DNA from: Caulobacter vibrioides | Lineage (GTDB): Bacteria; Pseudomonadota; Alphaproteobacteria; Caulobacterales; Caulobacteraceae | Direction: 5' to 3' | Assembly: GCF_002310375.3 (NCBI RefSeq) | Contig: NZ_CP023315.3 | Span: forward strand, 124,001-188,000 | DNA: 64,000 nucleotides | Shown here: in pieces, positions 38,395 through 47,166 of the stretch | How the letters are laid out: every line of letters begins with the position of its first letter | How positions within the stretch are numbered: position 1 is the first letter of the stretch | The notes under the pieces: generated by a model | What the model was told of the DNA's origin: nothing | Seen by the model: only the letters and a program-made list of their open reading frames with translations | Databases searched by the model: none | Position numbers and translations under genes: made by a program

Positions 38395-38988
38395 ATGCGG
38401 CTTCTTTACTCGCCCTTGTCGCCCTTTGCCCGCAAGGTTCGTGTGCTGGCCATGGAAAAAGGGCTGTCCGACCGACTGACCGTCGAGACGATCGCACCGT
38501 TCCAGGACGAAAGCCTGCGGTTGCTCAACCCGCTGAACAAGGTGCCGACCCTGGTGCTCGAGGGCGGCGAGACGGTGTTCGATTCCGCCGTGATCGCTGA
38601 CTTTGTCGACGGATTGTCCGAGCCGCGCCTGATCCCGACCGTTCAACCGGGGCGCCGTCGGGCCCTGACCCTTGAGGCGGCGGCCGACGGCCTGGGCGAT
38701 GCGTCCATCCTGATCGTCCGCGAGCGCATGCGGCCAGAGGCTCAGCACCGCCAGGACCTGTTTGATCGCCAGCTGCGCGCGGTGCACGCGGCGCTGGACC
38801 TGTTCGAAGCGGCGGACCTGCCCAGCGATCGGTTCGAGATCGCCGAGATCGCCATCGCCGTGCAGCTCGCCTATCTGGACGTTCGCCAGGTGGTGGCTTG
38901 GCGCCCGGGTCGACCGGCTCTGTCGGCCTGGTACGACGCCGTGTCGAAGCGCACGTCCATGATCGCGACCGACGCCGCCGCAGGGTGA
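38395..38988 (+). CDS. Glutathione S-transferase family protein
   Basis: A 197-aa protein with the thioredoxin-like N-terminal domain (RLLYSPLSPFARKVRVLAME, residues 2-21) and the glutathione-binding NKVPTLVLEGGETVFDSAVI, including the conserved cis-Pro and Glu/Asp-Ser. The catalytic Ser is likely one of those in YSPLSPFARK. The C-terminal helical domain is present but short. The substrate is unknown. It is divergent from rdgB. Confidence 0.88.
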   Translation: MRLLYSPLSPFARKVRVLAMEKGLSDRLTVETIAPFQDESLRLLNPLNKVPTLVLEGGETVFDSAVIADFVDGLSEPRLIPTVQPGRRRALTLEAAADGLGDASILIVRERMRPEAQHRQDLFDRQLRAVHAALDLFEAADLPSDRFEIAEIAIAVQLAYLDVRQVVAWRPGRPALSAWYDAVSKRTSMIATDAAAG

Positions 38989-39155
38989 GTGTATCCCCAG
39001 GGCAACGTTGAGGGATCGACACGGATCATTGCGAAAGTTTAATATCGTTTCTCGATAAACAACATTGGCGGAACCGGAAACACGGCCTAATTGTTCATCG
39101 TGGCGAGGGGTCGAATGACTCGACCTCGACCCCAACGCTCAAACTGGAAAACGTG

Positions 39156-39272
39156 ATGTCCGCCGCCCGCCTGTTCCGTCTCGCCGACAAGCTCGTCATG
39201 ACCGCCATCACCGCCGCCCTGATCGTGGCCGTGCCGGTGTCGGTCGTGGCGTTCGTGACGCAGACGCTTTAG
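39156..39272 (+). CDS. 38-aa single-pass membrane peptide
   Basis: A very short ORF with ATG at 39156 and TAG at 39270-39272. After a basic start (SAARLFRLADKL) comes one hydrophobic helix (ITAALIVAVPVSVVAFV). Codon use is strongly GC3-rich like real genes, and a weak GC-rich hairpin (39310-39326) follows. Upstream 39030-39060 is unusually AT-rich, consistent with a promoter. No homologue is recognised. Confidence 0.55.
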   Translation: MSAARLFRLADKLVMTAITAALIVAVPVSVVAFVTQTL

Positions 39273-39309
39273 GCGCAGGGCTTCCGGCGAGACCCGCCGT
39301 TTTGACGTC

Positions 39310-39326
39310 GCCCCGTTCGGCGGGGC
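39310..39326 (+). terminator. Short GC hairpin after the 38-aa ORF
   Basis: GCCCCG (39310-39315) and CGGGGC (39321-39326) form a 6-bp stem with a TTCGG loop, followed by ATGTTGTTT. It is a weak candidate terminator between the 38-aa ORF and the DUF2975 gene. Confidence 0.4.
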
Positions 39327-39359
39327 ATGTTGTTTAGCGTCGCTGTCGGGGGACCAGCC

Positions 39360-39893
39360 ATGCGCGCCTTGGGGCCAGGCTCCGTTTCGAGTTTCCTGAA
39401 GATCATCCTCGATGTGATCTACGTCGGGCTGTGGATCTTTGTCAGCTTGCTGTCGCTGTTCACGCTGATCGCGCTGCTGTTCAGCTTCAATCCCGAACTG
39501 CTGGCCTCGATGCTGCCGATCAGCGACGCGGTCGAGGCCGTAAGCCGCAATGGCCCGTTGTTCGCCGGCGCCCTGGCGGCCTGGGCCTTGCTGCTCGGCG
39601 GCTGGATGGTCATCGTCGAGCGCCTGCGCAAGATCTTCGCCACCCTCACCGCCGGCGATCCCTTCCATCCCGACAATGTCGTGCGTCTGCGCCTGATCGG
39701 CCTGGTGCTCGCGGGTCTGGAGGTCGGCCGCTACGTCTTTTCGGGCCTGGCGCGTTGGCTGGCCCCGAAGGCCAAGGTCATCGACGACAGCTTCACCCTG
39801 ACCGCCTGGTTCTCGGTGCTGGTGGTGTTCGTCCTGGCCGAAGTCTTCCGCGAGGGCGCGCGCCTACGGCGTGAAGCCGAACTCACGATCTGA
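39360..39893 (+). CDS. DUF2975 membrane protein
   Basis: A 177-aa protein with four membrane helices, matching DUF2975: LDVIYVGLWIFVSLLSLFTL, FAGALAAWALLLGGWMVIVE, then the cytoplasmic TAGDPFHPDNVVRLRLIG loop that is highly typical of the family, and a final WFSVLVVFVLAEVFREGARL helix. The ATG at 39360 follows GGGGGA. It sits 16 bp before a small Cro/C1-type regulator, the recurrent DUF2975-HTH pair. Function unknown. Confidence 0.85.
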   Translation: MRALGPGSVSSFLKIILDVIYVGLWIFVSLLSLFTLIALLFSFNPELLASMLPISDAVEAVSRNGPLFAGALAAWALLLGGWMVIVERLRKIFATLTAGDPFHPDNVVRLRLIGLVLAGLEVGRYVFSGLARWLAPKAKVIDDSFTLTAWFSVLVVFVLAEVFREGARLRREAELTI

Positions 39894-39909
39894 TCCGGAG
39901 CCATCCCGC

Positions 39910-40137
39910 ATGCCCGTCCGCGTGAACCTCGACCGCGTGCTTCTGGAGCGCCGCATGTCGCTGACCGAACTGTCGGACCGCGTCGGCGTCACGATCGCCA
40001 ACCTGTCGATCCTGAAGACGGGCAAGGCGCGCGCGGTGCGGTTCTCGACCCTCGACGCGCTCTGTCGCGAACTGGAATGCCAGCCCGGCGACCTCCTGAG
40101 CTTCGAATACGGCCCGGCCGACGGCCAGGAAGATTAA
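39910..40137 (+). CDS. Small HTH regulator (YozG/HTH_26-like)
   Basis: A 75-aa XRE-type DNA-binding protein consisting of a single helix-turn-helix domain: RRMSLTELSDRVGVTIANLS followed by LKTGKARAVRFSTLDALCRE and ECQPGDLLSFE. It is the stereotyped partner of DUF2975 membrane proteins and probably regulates the pair. The ATG at 39910 gives the normal family length. Its stop overlaps the end of the opposite-strand PDZ gene by 4 nt. Confidence 0.9.
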   Translation: MPVRVNLDRVLLERRMSLTELSDRVGVTIANLSILKTGKARAVRFSTLDALCRELECQPGDLLSFEYGPADGQED

Positions 40138-41111
40138 TTCAGCCGCCGCTTCTTCAGCAGGCTCGTGCGGTCCATCGAGCGGACCTCCATCTCGAAGGCG
40201 TCGCCCTCGCGCAGGATTTTCAGCGGCACGGTGACGCCGGCCTCTCCGAGCGCCCAGAGCGCGTCGTAGAATTCCGACAGGTCCGAAACCGGTTGTCCGT
40301 CGACCGCCAGGATAAGGTCCCCAGCGCGCAGTTCCGCGCGCGCGGCGGGGCCGTTGGGCGAGACGCCGACGATCACGACGTGGTTCTCCATCTCCTGCGC
40401 GAACACGCCCAGCCACGGACGCGGCGGATGCGGGCTGCGGCCGCGCGCCAGTTCATCCAGGATCGGCGGCAGCTGCTCGGCGGGCACGAACATGTTGAGC
40501 GGGCGCGCCTCGCCGTTCTGGTCGCGGCCCTCCAGGGTCAAGGATCCTAGGCCGACAAGGTCGCCCTTGGGGCCGATCAGGGCCGCGCCACTCCAGTGCG
40601 GATGGGCCGGGGCGGTGATGATCGCGTCCTCCAGCTTGTACTCCCAGTAGCCGGCGAACGGCATCCGGGTCAGCACTTGCCCCGCCACCGCATGGGCGCG
40701 GCCGCCCGCGCCGGCGGCGATGATCGCCGAGCCGGCCTCCAGGTCGCGGGCGCCGCCGATGGTGATCGCCGGCAAGTCCAGAGGCTCCAGCGCCTGGACC
40801 AGGCCCAGCCCCGACCGGGCGTCGAGGCCCAGCACATGGGCGGGGACGCGACGACCATCGTTGCGGGTGAGCACGACCTCCTCGGCCTCCGTGATCAGAT
40901 AGGCCATGGTGACGACAAGTCCGCCCAGACTGATGACCACGCCATTGCCGACGCGCTCGGTCCCCAGGATGGTGGCGGTGTAGGCGTCGGCCGGGACCTT
41001 GGCCTCCAGGGCGACCATCGAGGCCAGCGCCTGGTCCAGGTCGAACCGATAGGCTTCGGCCGAGGGACGCAGGCGGGCTTCGACTTCATAGCCATCGAAC
41101 GGGGTGGGCAC
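40134..41111 (-). CDS. DegP/HtrA-like PDZ protein with a broken catalytic triad
   Basis: A 325-aa protein with a trypsin-like domain (about 40-215) and one PDZ domain (about 230-320, PWLGVFAQE then GPAARAELRAGDLILAVDGQ). Aligned to HtrA proteases, the His of TNNHVV is Tyr71 (TMAYLI), the Asp of TDLAVL is Gly101, and only Ser174 (HWSGAAL) remains. It cannot be a normal serine protease. It has no signal peptide or membrane helix, so it should be cytoplasmic, unlike HtrA enzymes. It may be a scaffold or peptide-binding protein. Confidence 0.82.
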   Translation of the reverse strand: MPTPFDGYEVEARLRPSAEAYRFDLDQALASMVALEAKVPADAYTATILGTERVGNGVVISLGGLVVTMAYLITEAEEVVLTRNDGRRVPAHVLGLDARSGLGLVQALEPLDLPAITIGGARDLEAGSAIIAAGAGGRAHAVAGQVLTRMPFAGYWEYKLEDAIITAPAHPHWSGAALIGPKGDLVGLGSLTLEGRDQNGEARPLNMFVPAEQLPPILDELARGRSPHPPRPWLGVFAQEMENHVVIVGVSPNGPAARAELRAGDLILAVDGQPVSDLSEFYDALWALGEAGVTVPLKILREGDAFEMEVRSMDRTSLLKKRRLN

Positions 41112-41175
41112 GCGGGACTCCTAGACTTGAGACCCGAATCTGGGCCCGGCGCCCCGGTTCGGCAAGCCCTGGATC

Positions 41176-41892
<717 letters not shown>

Positions 41893-42031
41893 GGGAAACT
41901 CCTGATCTACGGGGATATTTGAATGTGTGTGGGTGGCCGCTTATCCTATTGGAAGCCGAACTTGAAAGAGGCCGACCGCTTTTGTTCGCCGACCGGGTCT
42001 TCGAAGCCACGCTTGATCGGAGCGCAGGGAC

Positions 42032-43108
42032 ATGACGCAGCTCTTCCCAGGGCCGATCGTCCGCACGCCTGGGCTGGCCGAACTGGACGCTCGCGCCCGT
42101 GACATCTTCCGGCGCGTGGTGGAATCCTACATCGAGACCGGGGAGCCGGTAGGCTCGCGCACCATCTCCAAGGGTGGGGTGGCGCTGTCGCCGGCCTCGA
42201 TCCGCAACACCATGCAGGATCTGGCGCATCTGGGCCTTCTGGACGCGCCCCATACCAGCGCGGGGCGCATGCCCACCCACGCAGGTCTTCGGATGTTCGT
42301 CGATGGCTTCCTCGAGGTCGGCGATGTCGCCGAGCAGGAAAAGCGGGCGATCGAAGCGCGTCTGGCGGTCAAGGGACGCTCGTTCGAGGAAGCTCTGGCC
42401 GAGGCCTCCTCGATCCTGTCCGGCCTGGCCGGCGGGGCCGGCATTGTCGTCACGCCGGTGCGTGAGGGCGGGGTGAAGCATGTGGAGTTCGTGCCGTTGG
42501 GCGGCGGCCAGGTGCTGGCGGTCATGGTGTTCGAGGACGGCCAGGTCGAAAATCGCCTGATGCGCCAGGCGCCGGGCGTCACGCCCTCGGCGCTGCAGGA
42601 GGCCTCTAACTTCCTCAACGCCCGCCTGCGCGGCCGCACGCTCACCGAGGCGCGGACCGAGATGGGCGGCGAGCTGGACGCCGCGCGCCGGCAACTGGAC
42701 GAAACCGCCGCCCGCCTCGTCGAGGATGGTCTGGCGGCCTGGAGCGGTGGCGAGGGCGACGCGCGCTCGCTGATCGTGCGTGGCCAAGCCAACCTGCTGG
42801 CCGACGCCCGGGCTCGCGAGGACATCGACCGGGTGCGGCAACTGTTCGACGATCTGGAGCAGAAGGGTCAGCTGATCGGTCTGCTGGATGACGTACGCGA
42901 CGCCGAGGGCGTTCGGATCTATATCGGGGCCGAAACGCGTCTCTTTTCGCTTTCGGGTTCCTCGGTGATCGCGGCGCCCTATATGACGGGACGCCAGAAG
43001 GTGCTGGGCGCGATCGGCGTGATCGGGCCCGCCCGTTTGAACTACGCTCGGGTCATTCCGTTGGTGGACTATACCGCCCGGGTGCTCGGGCGGATGATGG
43101 ATGGATAA
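42032..43108 (+). CDS. hrcA: Heat-inducible transcription repressor HrcA
   Basis: Represses groESL-type heat-shock genes by binding CIRCE elements. It is 358 aa with an N-terminal winged helix ([34 protein letters not shown], then [19 protein letters not shown] [19 protein letters not shown]) and a C-terminal domain containing VSVIAAPY-like [20 protein letters not shown]. No CIRCE palindrome is seen in front of it. It is followed after 12 nt by grpE. Confidence 0.96.
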   Translation: MTQLFPGPIVRTPGLAELDARARDIFRRVVESYIETGEPVGSRTISKGGVALSPASIRNTMQDLAHLGLLDAPHTSAGRMPTHAGLRMFVDGFLEVGDVAEQEKRAIEARLAVKGRSFEEALAEASSILSGLAGGAGIVVTPVREGGVKHVEFVPLGGGQVLAVMVFEDGQVENRLMRQAPGVTPSALQEASNFLNARLRGRTLTEARTEMGGELDAARRQLDETAARLVEDGLAAWSGGEGDARSLIVRGQANLLADARAREDIDRVRQLFDDLEQKGQLIGLLDDVRDAEGVRIYIGAETRLFSLSGSSVIAAPYMTGRQKVLGAIGVIGPARLNYARVIPLVDYTARVLGRMMDG

Positions 43109-43120
43109 GGACTTTACCCA

Positions 43121-43738
43121 ATGACCGACGAGCAAACGCCGGCGGAAGAGATGCCGTTCGAAGCCGACGACGCCACGCAGGAAATCGAGGCGCTGAAGCT
43201 GGAAGTGGCGCAACTGAAGGAGCAGGCGCTCCGCTACGCCGCCGAGGCCGAGAACACCAAGCGCCGGGCCGAGCGCGAGATGAACGACGCGCGCGCCTAC
43301 GCGATCCAGAAGTTCGCGCGCGACCTCCTGGGCGCCGCCGACAATCTGGGCCGCGCCACCGCCCACAGCCCCAAGGACTCGACCGATCCGGCGGTGAAGA
43401 ACTTCATCATCGGCGTCGAGATGACCGAGAAGGAGCTGCAGAGCGCGTTTGAACGCAACGGCTTGAAGAAGATCGACCCGGCCAAGGGTGACAAGTTCGA
43501 CCCGCACCTGCACCAGGCCGTCACCGAGCAGCCCTCGACCGAGGTGGCCGCCGGCGGCGTGCTGATGGTGATGCAGGCCGGCTATGAGCTGATGGGCCGC
43601 CTCGTCCGCCCGGCCATGGTCGCCGTGGCGGCCAAGGGCTCGACGGGCCCGGACGCGCCTGCGGCCTCGGCCAATCCCTACGCCGGCGCGGCCGCCGAGG
43701 GCGACAGCTCGGGCGGCACGTTCGACGCCAAGGCCTGA
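43121..43738 (+). CDS. grpE: GrpE, DnaK nucleotide-exchange factor
   Basis: A 205-aa cochaperone that releases ADP from DnaK. It has an acidic N-terminus, a long coiled coil (EIEALKLEVAQLKEQALRYA then AEAENTKRRAEREMNDA) and the C-terminal beta domain with the signature FDPHLHQAVTEQPST. The ATG has AAGGA upstream. It forms an operon with hrcA. Its last 61 bases overlap the ancestral 3' end of the opposite-strand DUF2061 gene. Confidence 0.97.
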   Translation: MTDEQTPAEEMPFEADDATQEIEALKLEVAQLKEQALRYAAEAENTKRRAEREMNDARAYAIQKFARDLLGAADNLGRATAHSPKDSTDPAVKNFIIGVEMTEKELQSAFERNGLKKIDPAKGDKFDPHLHQAVTEQPSTEVAAGGVLMVMQAGYELMGRLVRPAMVAVAAKGSTGPDAPAASANPYAGAAAEGDSSGGTFDAKA

Positions 43739-43951
43739 TCGCCGGATCGGTCGCGCGCCCGCCTGTCGGCGCGCGACCACAGCCGCTCGTGGATGGTGAA
43801 GGCCACGGTCTGGACCATCGGTTCGACCACGCCGACCGCCAGCGCCACGCGCCACGCGCCAGTCGCGGGTCAGGGCGTAGGCCACGGCCACCGCCACGGT
43901 CAGGTGCATGGACGCATAGGTCAGGGTCTTGAGGGCAAGGCGCATCTTCAT
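43678..43951 (-). pseudogene. DUF2061 membrane protein, frameshifted by a 7-bp tandem duplication
   Basis: The frame starts MKMRLALKTLTYASMHLTVA, which matches DUF2061, then after DWRVAR turns into Arg/Gly-rich nonsense that runs on without a family match. In the +1-shifted frame the missing C-terminal half is perfect: ALAVGVVEPMVQTVAF then TIHERLWSR. The junction lies in two adjacent copies of GCCACGC (43844-43857, + strand). Removing one copy restores a continuous DUF2061 reading frame, which would end at 43678. Either a recent inactivation, a phase-variable site, or a sequencing error. SD AGGAG lies just upstream of the ATG. Confidence 0.8.
43844..43857. repeat. 7-bp tandem duplication (GCCACGC x2)
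   Basis: Two perfect adjacent copies of GCCACGC, followed by a partial GCC. The unit is not a multiple of three, so gain or loss of one copy switches the DUF2061 frame. Confidence 0.9.
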
Positions 43952-43959
43952 GCTCCTAT

Positions 43960-43976
43960 TTGAGAATCGTTCTCAA
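43960..43976 (-). promoter_or_regulatory. Fur-box-like palindrome before the DUF2061 gene
   Basis: TTGAGAATCGTTCTCAA is a 17-bp dyad, TTGAGAA / TTCTCAA around TCG, resembling Fur-type iron boxes. It ends 8 bp before the DUF2061 ATG, right next to its Shine-Dalgarno, and lies 147 bp upstream of dnaN. It also contains a GANTC CcrM site (43964-43968). Confidence 0.6.
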
Positions 43977-44122
43977 TAAATGGCGCTTGAATCCCGCGCT
44001 GCAAGGGCTTGGGCCTCTTCCCCGCGCGCGTGTTTTCGCTAATGTCGGCGGTCCCTTCTCCACGGGTTCGCGCGGGGCTGATTCTCCCCAGGGGCGGCTG
44101 AACCCGATATCTGGACTGGACT

Positions 44123-45241
44123 ATGAAGCTTACGATCGAACGGGCGGCGCTCCTGAAGGCGCTGGGGCATGTGCAGAGCGTCGTCGAGCGCCGCAACACC
44201 ATCCCGATCCTGTCGAACATCCTGCTGTCGGCCGAAGGTGACCGGTTGTCGTTCTCGGCCACCGACCTCGACATGGAGATCATCGACGAGGGCTTCGCCC
44301 AGATCGACGTGCCCGGCCAGATCACCGCGCCGGCCCACACCCTCTATGAGATCGTTCGCAAGCTGCCCGACGGCGCGGACGTGTCGCTGAGCTTCAGCGG
44401 CGATGATCCGCGCTTGGTGATTCAGGCCGGCCGCTCGCGCTTCAACCTGCCGGTGCTGCCGGCCGGCGACTTCCCGGTGATGAGCTCGGACGGCCTGTCC
44501 AGCCGCATCGCGGTCGACACCAACGAACTGATCCGCCTGATCGACAAGACCCGGTTCGCCATCTCGACCGAAGAGACGCGCTACTACCTCAACGGCCTCT
44601 ATGTGCACACGGTCAACGAGGGCGGCGAGACCAAGCTTCGCGCCGTCGCCACCGACGGCCACCGTCTGGCCCTGGCCGAGATGCCCGCACCCGAGGGCGC
44701 TGTCGGCATCCCGGGCGTCATCGTGCCGCGCAAGACCATCGCCGAAGCCCGTCGCCTGATGGAATCGGCCGGCGAGACGGTCGATCTGCAGGTCTCCCCG
44801 CAGAAGGTCCGCTTCGAGTTCGGCGCGGCCGCCTTGACCTCCAAGGTCATTGACGGCGCCTTCCCCGACTACATGCGGGTGATCCCGCGCGACAACGCCA
44901 AGATCCTGACCCTGGACAACGACCTGTTCGCCAAGGCCGTGGACCGGGTGGCCACCATCTCGGCCGAGAAGAGCCGTTCGGTGAAACTGGCCGTCGAGCC
45001 GGGTCGCATCACCCTGACCGTCCGCAACATGGAAGCCGGCCAGGCCGTCGAAGAGGTCGAGGTCGATTACGACGGCGAGCCCTTCGAGATCGGCTTCAAC
45101 GCCCGCTATCTGCTGGACGTCTGCGGCCAGATCGCCGGCCCGCAGGCCGAGTTCCGCTTCGCCGATCCGGCCAGCCCGACCCTGGTCGTCGATCCGGTCG
45201 ATCCGGGCGTGAAGTACGTGCTGATGCCGCTGCGGGTCTGA
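44123..45241 (+). CDS. dnaN: DNA polymerase III beta subunit (sliding clamp) DnaN
   Basis: The 372-aa ring-forming processivity clamp of the replicase. Three structurally similar domains are visible, beginning MKLTIERAALLKALGHVQSV and ending with the canonical YVLMPLRV C-terminus. The start follows a short leader with GANTC sites at 43989-43993 and 44080-44084. dnaA is not adjacent; in Caulobacter these genes are separated. A strong terminator follows, so dnaN is a single-gene unit. Confidence 0.98.
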   Translation: MKLTIERAALLKALGHVQSVVERRNTIPILSNILLSAEGDRLSFSATDLDMEIIDEGFAQIDVPGQITAPAHTLYEIVRKLPDGADVSLSFSGDDPRLVIQAGRSRFNLPVLPAGDFPVMSSDGLSSRIAVDTNELIRLIDKTRFAISTEETRYYLNGLYVHTVNEGGETKLRAVATDGHRLALAEMPAPEGAVGIPGVIVPRKTIAEARRLMESAGETVDLQVSPQKVRFEFGAAALTSKVIDGAFPDYMRVIPRDNAKILTLDNDLFAKAVDRVATISAEKSRSVKLAVEPGRITLTVRNMEAGQAVEEVEVDYDGEPFEIGFNARYLLDVCGQIAGPQAEFRFADPASPTLVVDPVDPGVKYVLMPLRV

Positions 45242-45261
45242 TCCGCAGCCTGATTGTTGAG

Positions 45262-45288
45262 AAACGGGCGCCTTCGAGCGCCCGTTTT
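45262..45288 (+). terminator. Rho-independent terminator of dnaN
   Basis: AAACGGGCGC (45262-45271) pairs perfectly with GCGCCCGTTT (45278-45287) around CTTCGA, ending in TTTT. It begins 20 bp after the dnaN stop. Confidence 0.9.
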
Positions 45289-45304
45289 GCTGAGAGGACT
45301 CATC

Positions 45305-47077
45305 ATGCGCCGCCGCACGTTCCTCGCCGCCCTGCCGGCCGCCGCCATCGCCGGTCCGGCCATGGCCCAGTCGCAGCTGTTCAGCGGCGCCAATCCCAAT
45401 CTGAACCGACCCGACGTCCGTGGCGGCGACCGCGTGGCGGGGGCCAGTTTCGCTTCGCGTTCGGCGGCGTGGGGGATCAACGGCGCGGCGGCGACCGCGC
45501 ACCCCCTGGCCACCCAGGCGGCGATCGACATGTTGCGCAAAGGGGGTTCGGCCGCTGACGCCGCCATCGCCGCCAATGCGGTGCTGGGCCTTGTCGAGCC
45601 GATCGCCTGCGGCATCGGCGGCGATTGCTATGTGATGCTGTGGGATCCCAAAACCCGGCAGGTCATGGGCCTGAACGGTTCGGGCCGTTCGCCCAAGGGC
45701 TTGAGCCTGGAGACGGTGCGCGCGCGATCCAAGGACGGCAAGATCCCGTCCTGGGGCGCGGTCACGGTCAGTGTGCCGGGCGCGGTCGACGCCTGGCGCG
45801 AGATGCACGAACGCTACGGCAAGCTGAAGTGGTCCGAGCTGTTCGCCCCGGCCATCGACCATGCCGAACAGGGCCACCCGATCACCCAGAACGTGGCCTT
45901 CTATCTGGCCAGCAGCTATCGGCGCTTCACCAATCCGGCCTCGGGCGTCGAAGAGGTCGAGAACTTCAAGGCCGTGTGGGCGCCGACGGGCAAGACGCCG
46001 GTCGAGGGCGAGATCTTCAAGAACCCGCGCCTGGGTCGGACCTACCGCCTGATCGCGGAAGGCGGCGGCCGGGCGTTCTATGAGGGTGAAATCGCCGCCA
46101 CCATCGAGGCCTATTTCAAGCGCATCGGCGGCTGGATGACCAAGGCGGACCTCGCAGCCAACCGCGCCGTCTGGACCAGGGTTCACAAGACCGGCTACCG
46201 CGGCGTCGAGGTTTGCGCCCTGGGCGACAACACCCAAGGCCTGGCGACCTTGCAGTTGCTGAACATCCTTGAGCGGTTCGACGTCAAGGCGATGGGCTTC
46301 CAGTCGGCGCAGGCCATCCACCACGCGGTCGAGGCCAAGCGCCTGGCCTATGAGGACCGCGCCCGGTTCTACGCCGACCAGGACTTCTACAAATCGCCGA
46401 TCGAGTGGCTGATCTCCAAGGACTACGCCGCCGAGCGCGCCAAGCTGATCCGGCCCGACAAGATCCTGACGCCCATCTATCCGGGACAGGCCCCCAGCCG
46501 GGGCGACACCACCTATTTCACCACGGCCGACAAGGACGGGATGATGGTGTCGATCATCCAGTCGAACTATCGCGGCATGGGGTCAGGCCTGTCGCCGGAC
46601 GGGCTGGGCTTCATGTTCCAGGACCGGGGCGAACTGTTCGCCCTGACCGATGGCCATCCCAACATCTACGCACCGGGCAAGCGGCCGTTCCAGACGATCA
46701 TCCCGGGCTTTGCTCTGCGTGAGGGCCAGCCGTGGCTGTCGTTCGGGGTGATGGGCGGCGACATGCAGCCCCAGGGCCAAGCCCAGATCATCAGCAACAT
46801 GGTCGACTTTGGCCTGGGCGTGCAGGAGGCCGGCGATGCGCCGCGCTGGCACCACGGCGGCTCTTCGGAGCCGACGGGTATCGGCGCTGAAGACATGACG
46901 GTGCTGGATCTGGAAAGCGGCGTCCCGCTTCAGACGCGCAAGGACCTCGAGGCCCTCGGCTGGACCTTGAAGACCGAGCGCGGCGGCTATGGCGGCTACC
47001 AGGCCATTGAGCGCTGGCCTGGTCGCTACGCCGCCGCCACCGAAATGCGCAAGGACGGCGTGGCTCTGGCCTATTGA
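45305..47077 (+). CDS. Gamma-glutamyltransferase family protein
   Basis: A 590-aa exported Ntn-hydrolase. The signal peptide (RRRTFLAALPAAAIAGPAMA) has an RRxF motif and may be a Tat substrate. The precursor should self-cleave before Thr402 in GDTTYFTTADKDG, giving large and small subunits; later SGLSPDGLGFMFQDRG and the substrate-binding FQTIIPGF match the family. It may cleave glutathione or a related gamma-glutamyl or acyl amide compound; glutathione specificity is not certain. Start at 45305, 17 bp after the dnaN terminator. It is read toward the S9 peptidase gene, 89 bp downstream. Confidence 0.88.
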   Translation: MRRRTFLAALPAAAIAGPAMAQSQLFSGANPNLNRPDVRGGDRVAGASFASRSAAWGINGAAATAHPLATQAAIDMLRKGGSAADAAIAANAVLGLVEPIACGIGGDCYVMLWDPKTRQVMGLNGSGRSPKGLSLETVRARSKDGKIPSWGAVTVSVPGAVDAWREMHERYGKLKWSELFAPAIDHAEQGHPITQNVAFYLASSYRRFTNPASGVEEVENFKAVWAPTGKTPVEGEIFKNPRLGRTYRLIAEGGGRAFYEGEIAATIEAYFKRIGGWMTKADLAANRAVWTRVHKTGYRGVEVCALGDNTQGLATLQLLNILERFDVKAMGFQSAQAIHHAVEAKRLAYEDRARFYADQDFYKSPIEWLISKDYAAERAKLIRPDKILTPIYPGQAPSRGDTTYFTTADKDGMMVSIIQSNYRGMGSGLSPDGLGFMFQDRGELFALTDGHPNIYAPGKRPFQTIIPGFALREGQPWLSFGVMGGDMQPQGQAQIISNMVDFGLGVQEAGDAPRWHHGGSSEPTGIGAEDMTVLDLESGVPLQTRKDLEALGWTLKTERGGYGGYQAIERWPGRYAAATEMRKDGVALAY

Positions 47078-47166
47078 GCGCCGATCCGGCCTCACCGCCA
47101 AGATTGGCGTTGCGGCGAAGGCTTCGCTGAATAAAGGTCTGCGCCCTGACCTGAATGGAGCCGCCG

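Noticed and set aside
41893..42031. CIRCE or clear sigma32 promoter in front of hrcA
   Set aside because: No TTAGCACTC-N9-GAGTGCTAA palindrome; a CTTGAA hexamer exists but no matching -10 at proper spacing.
44039..46324. Reverse 761-aa frame across dnaN and the transferase gene
   Set aside because: Would cross two real genes and a terminator; His/Gly-rich shadow composition.
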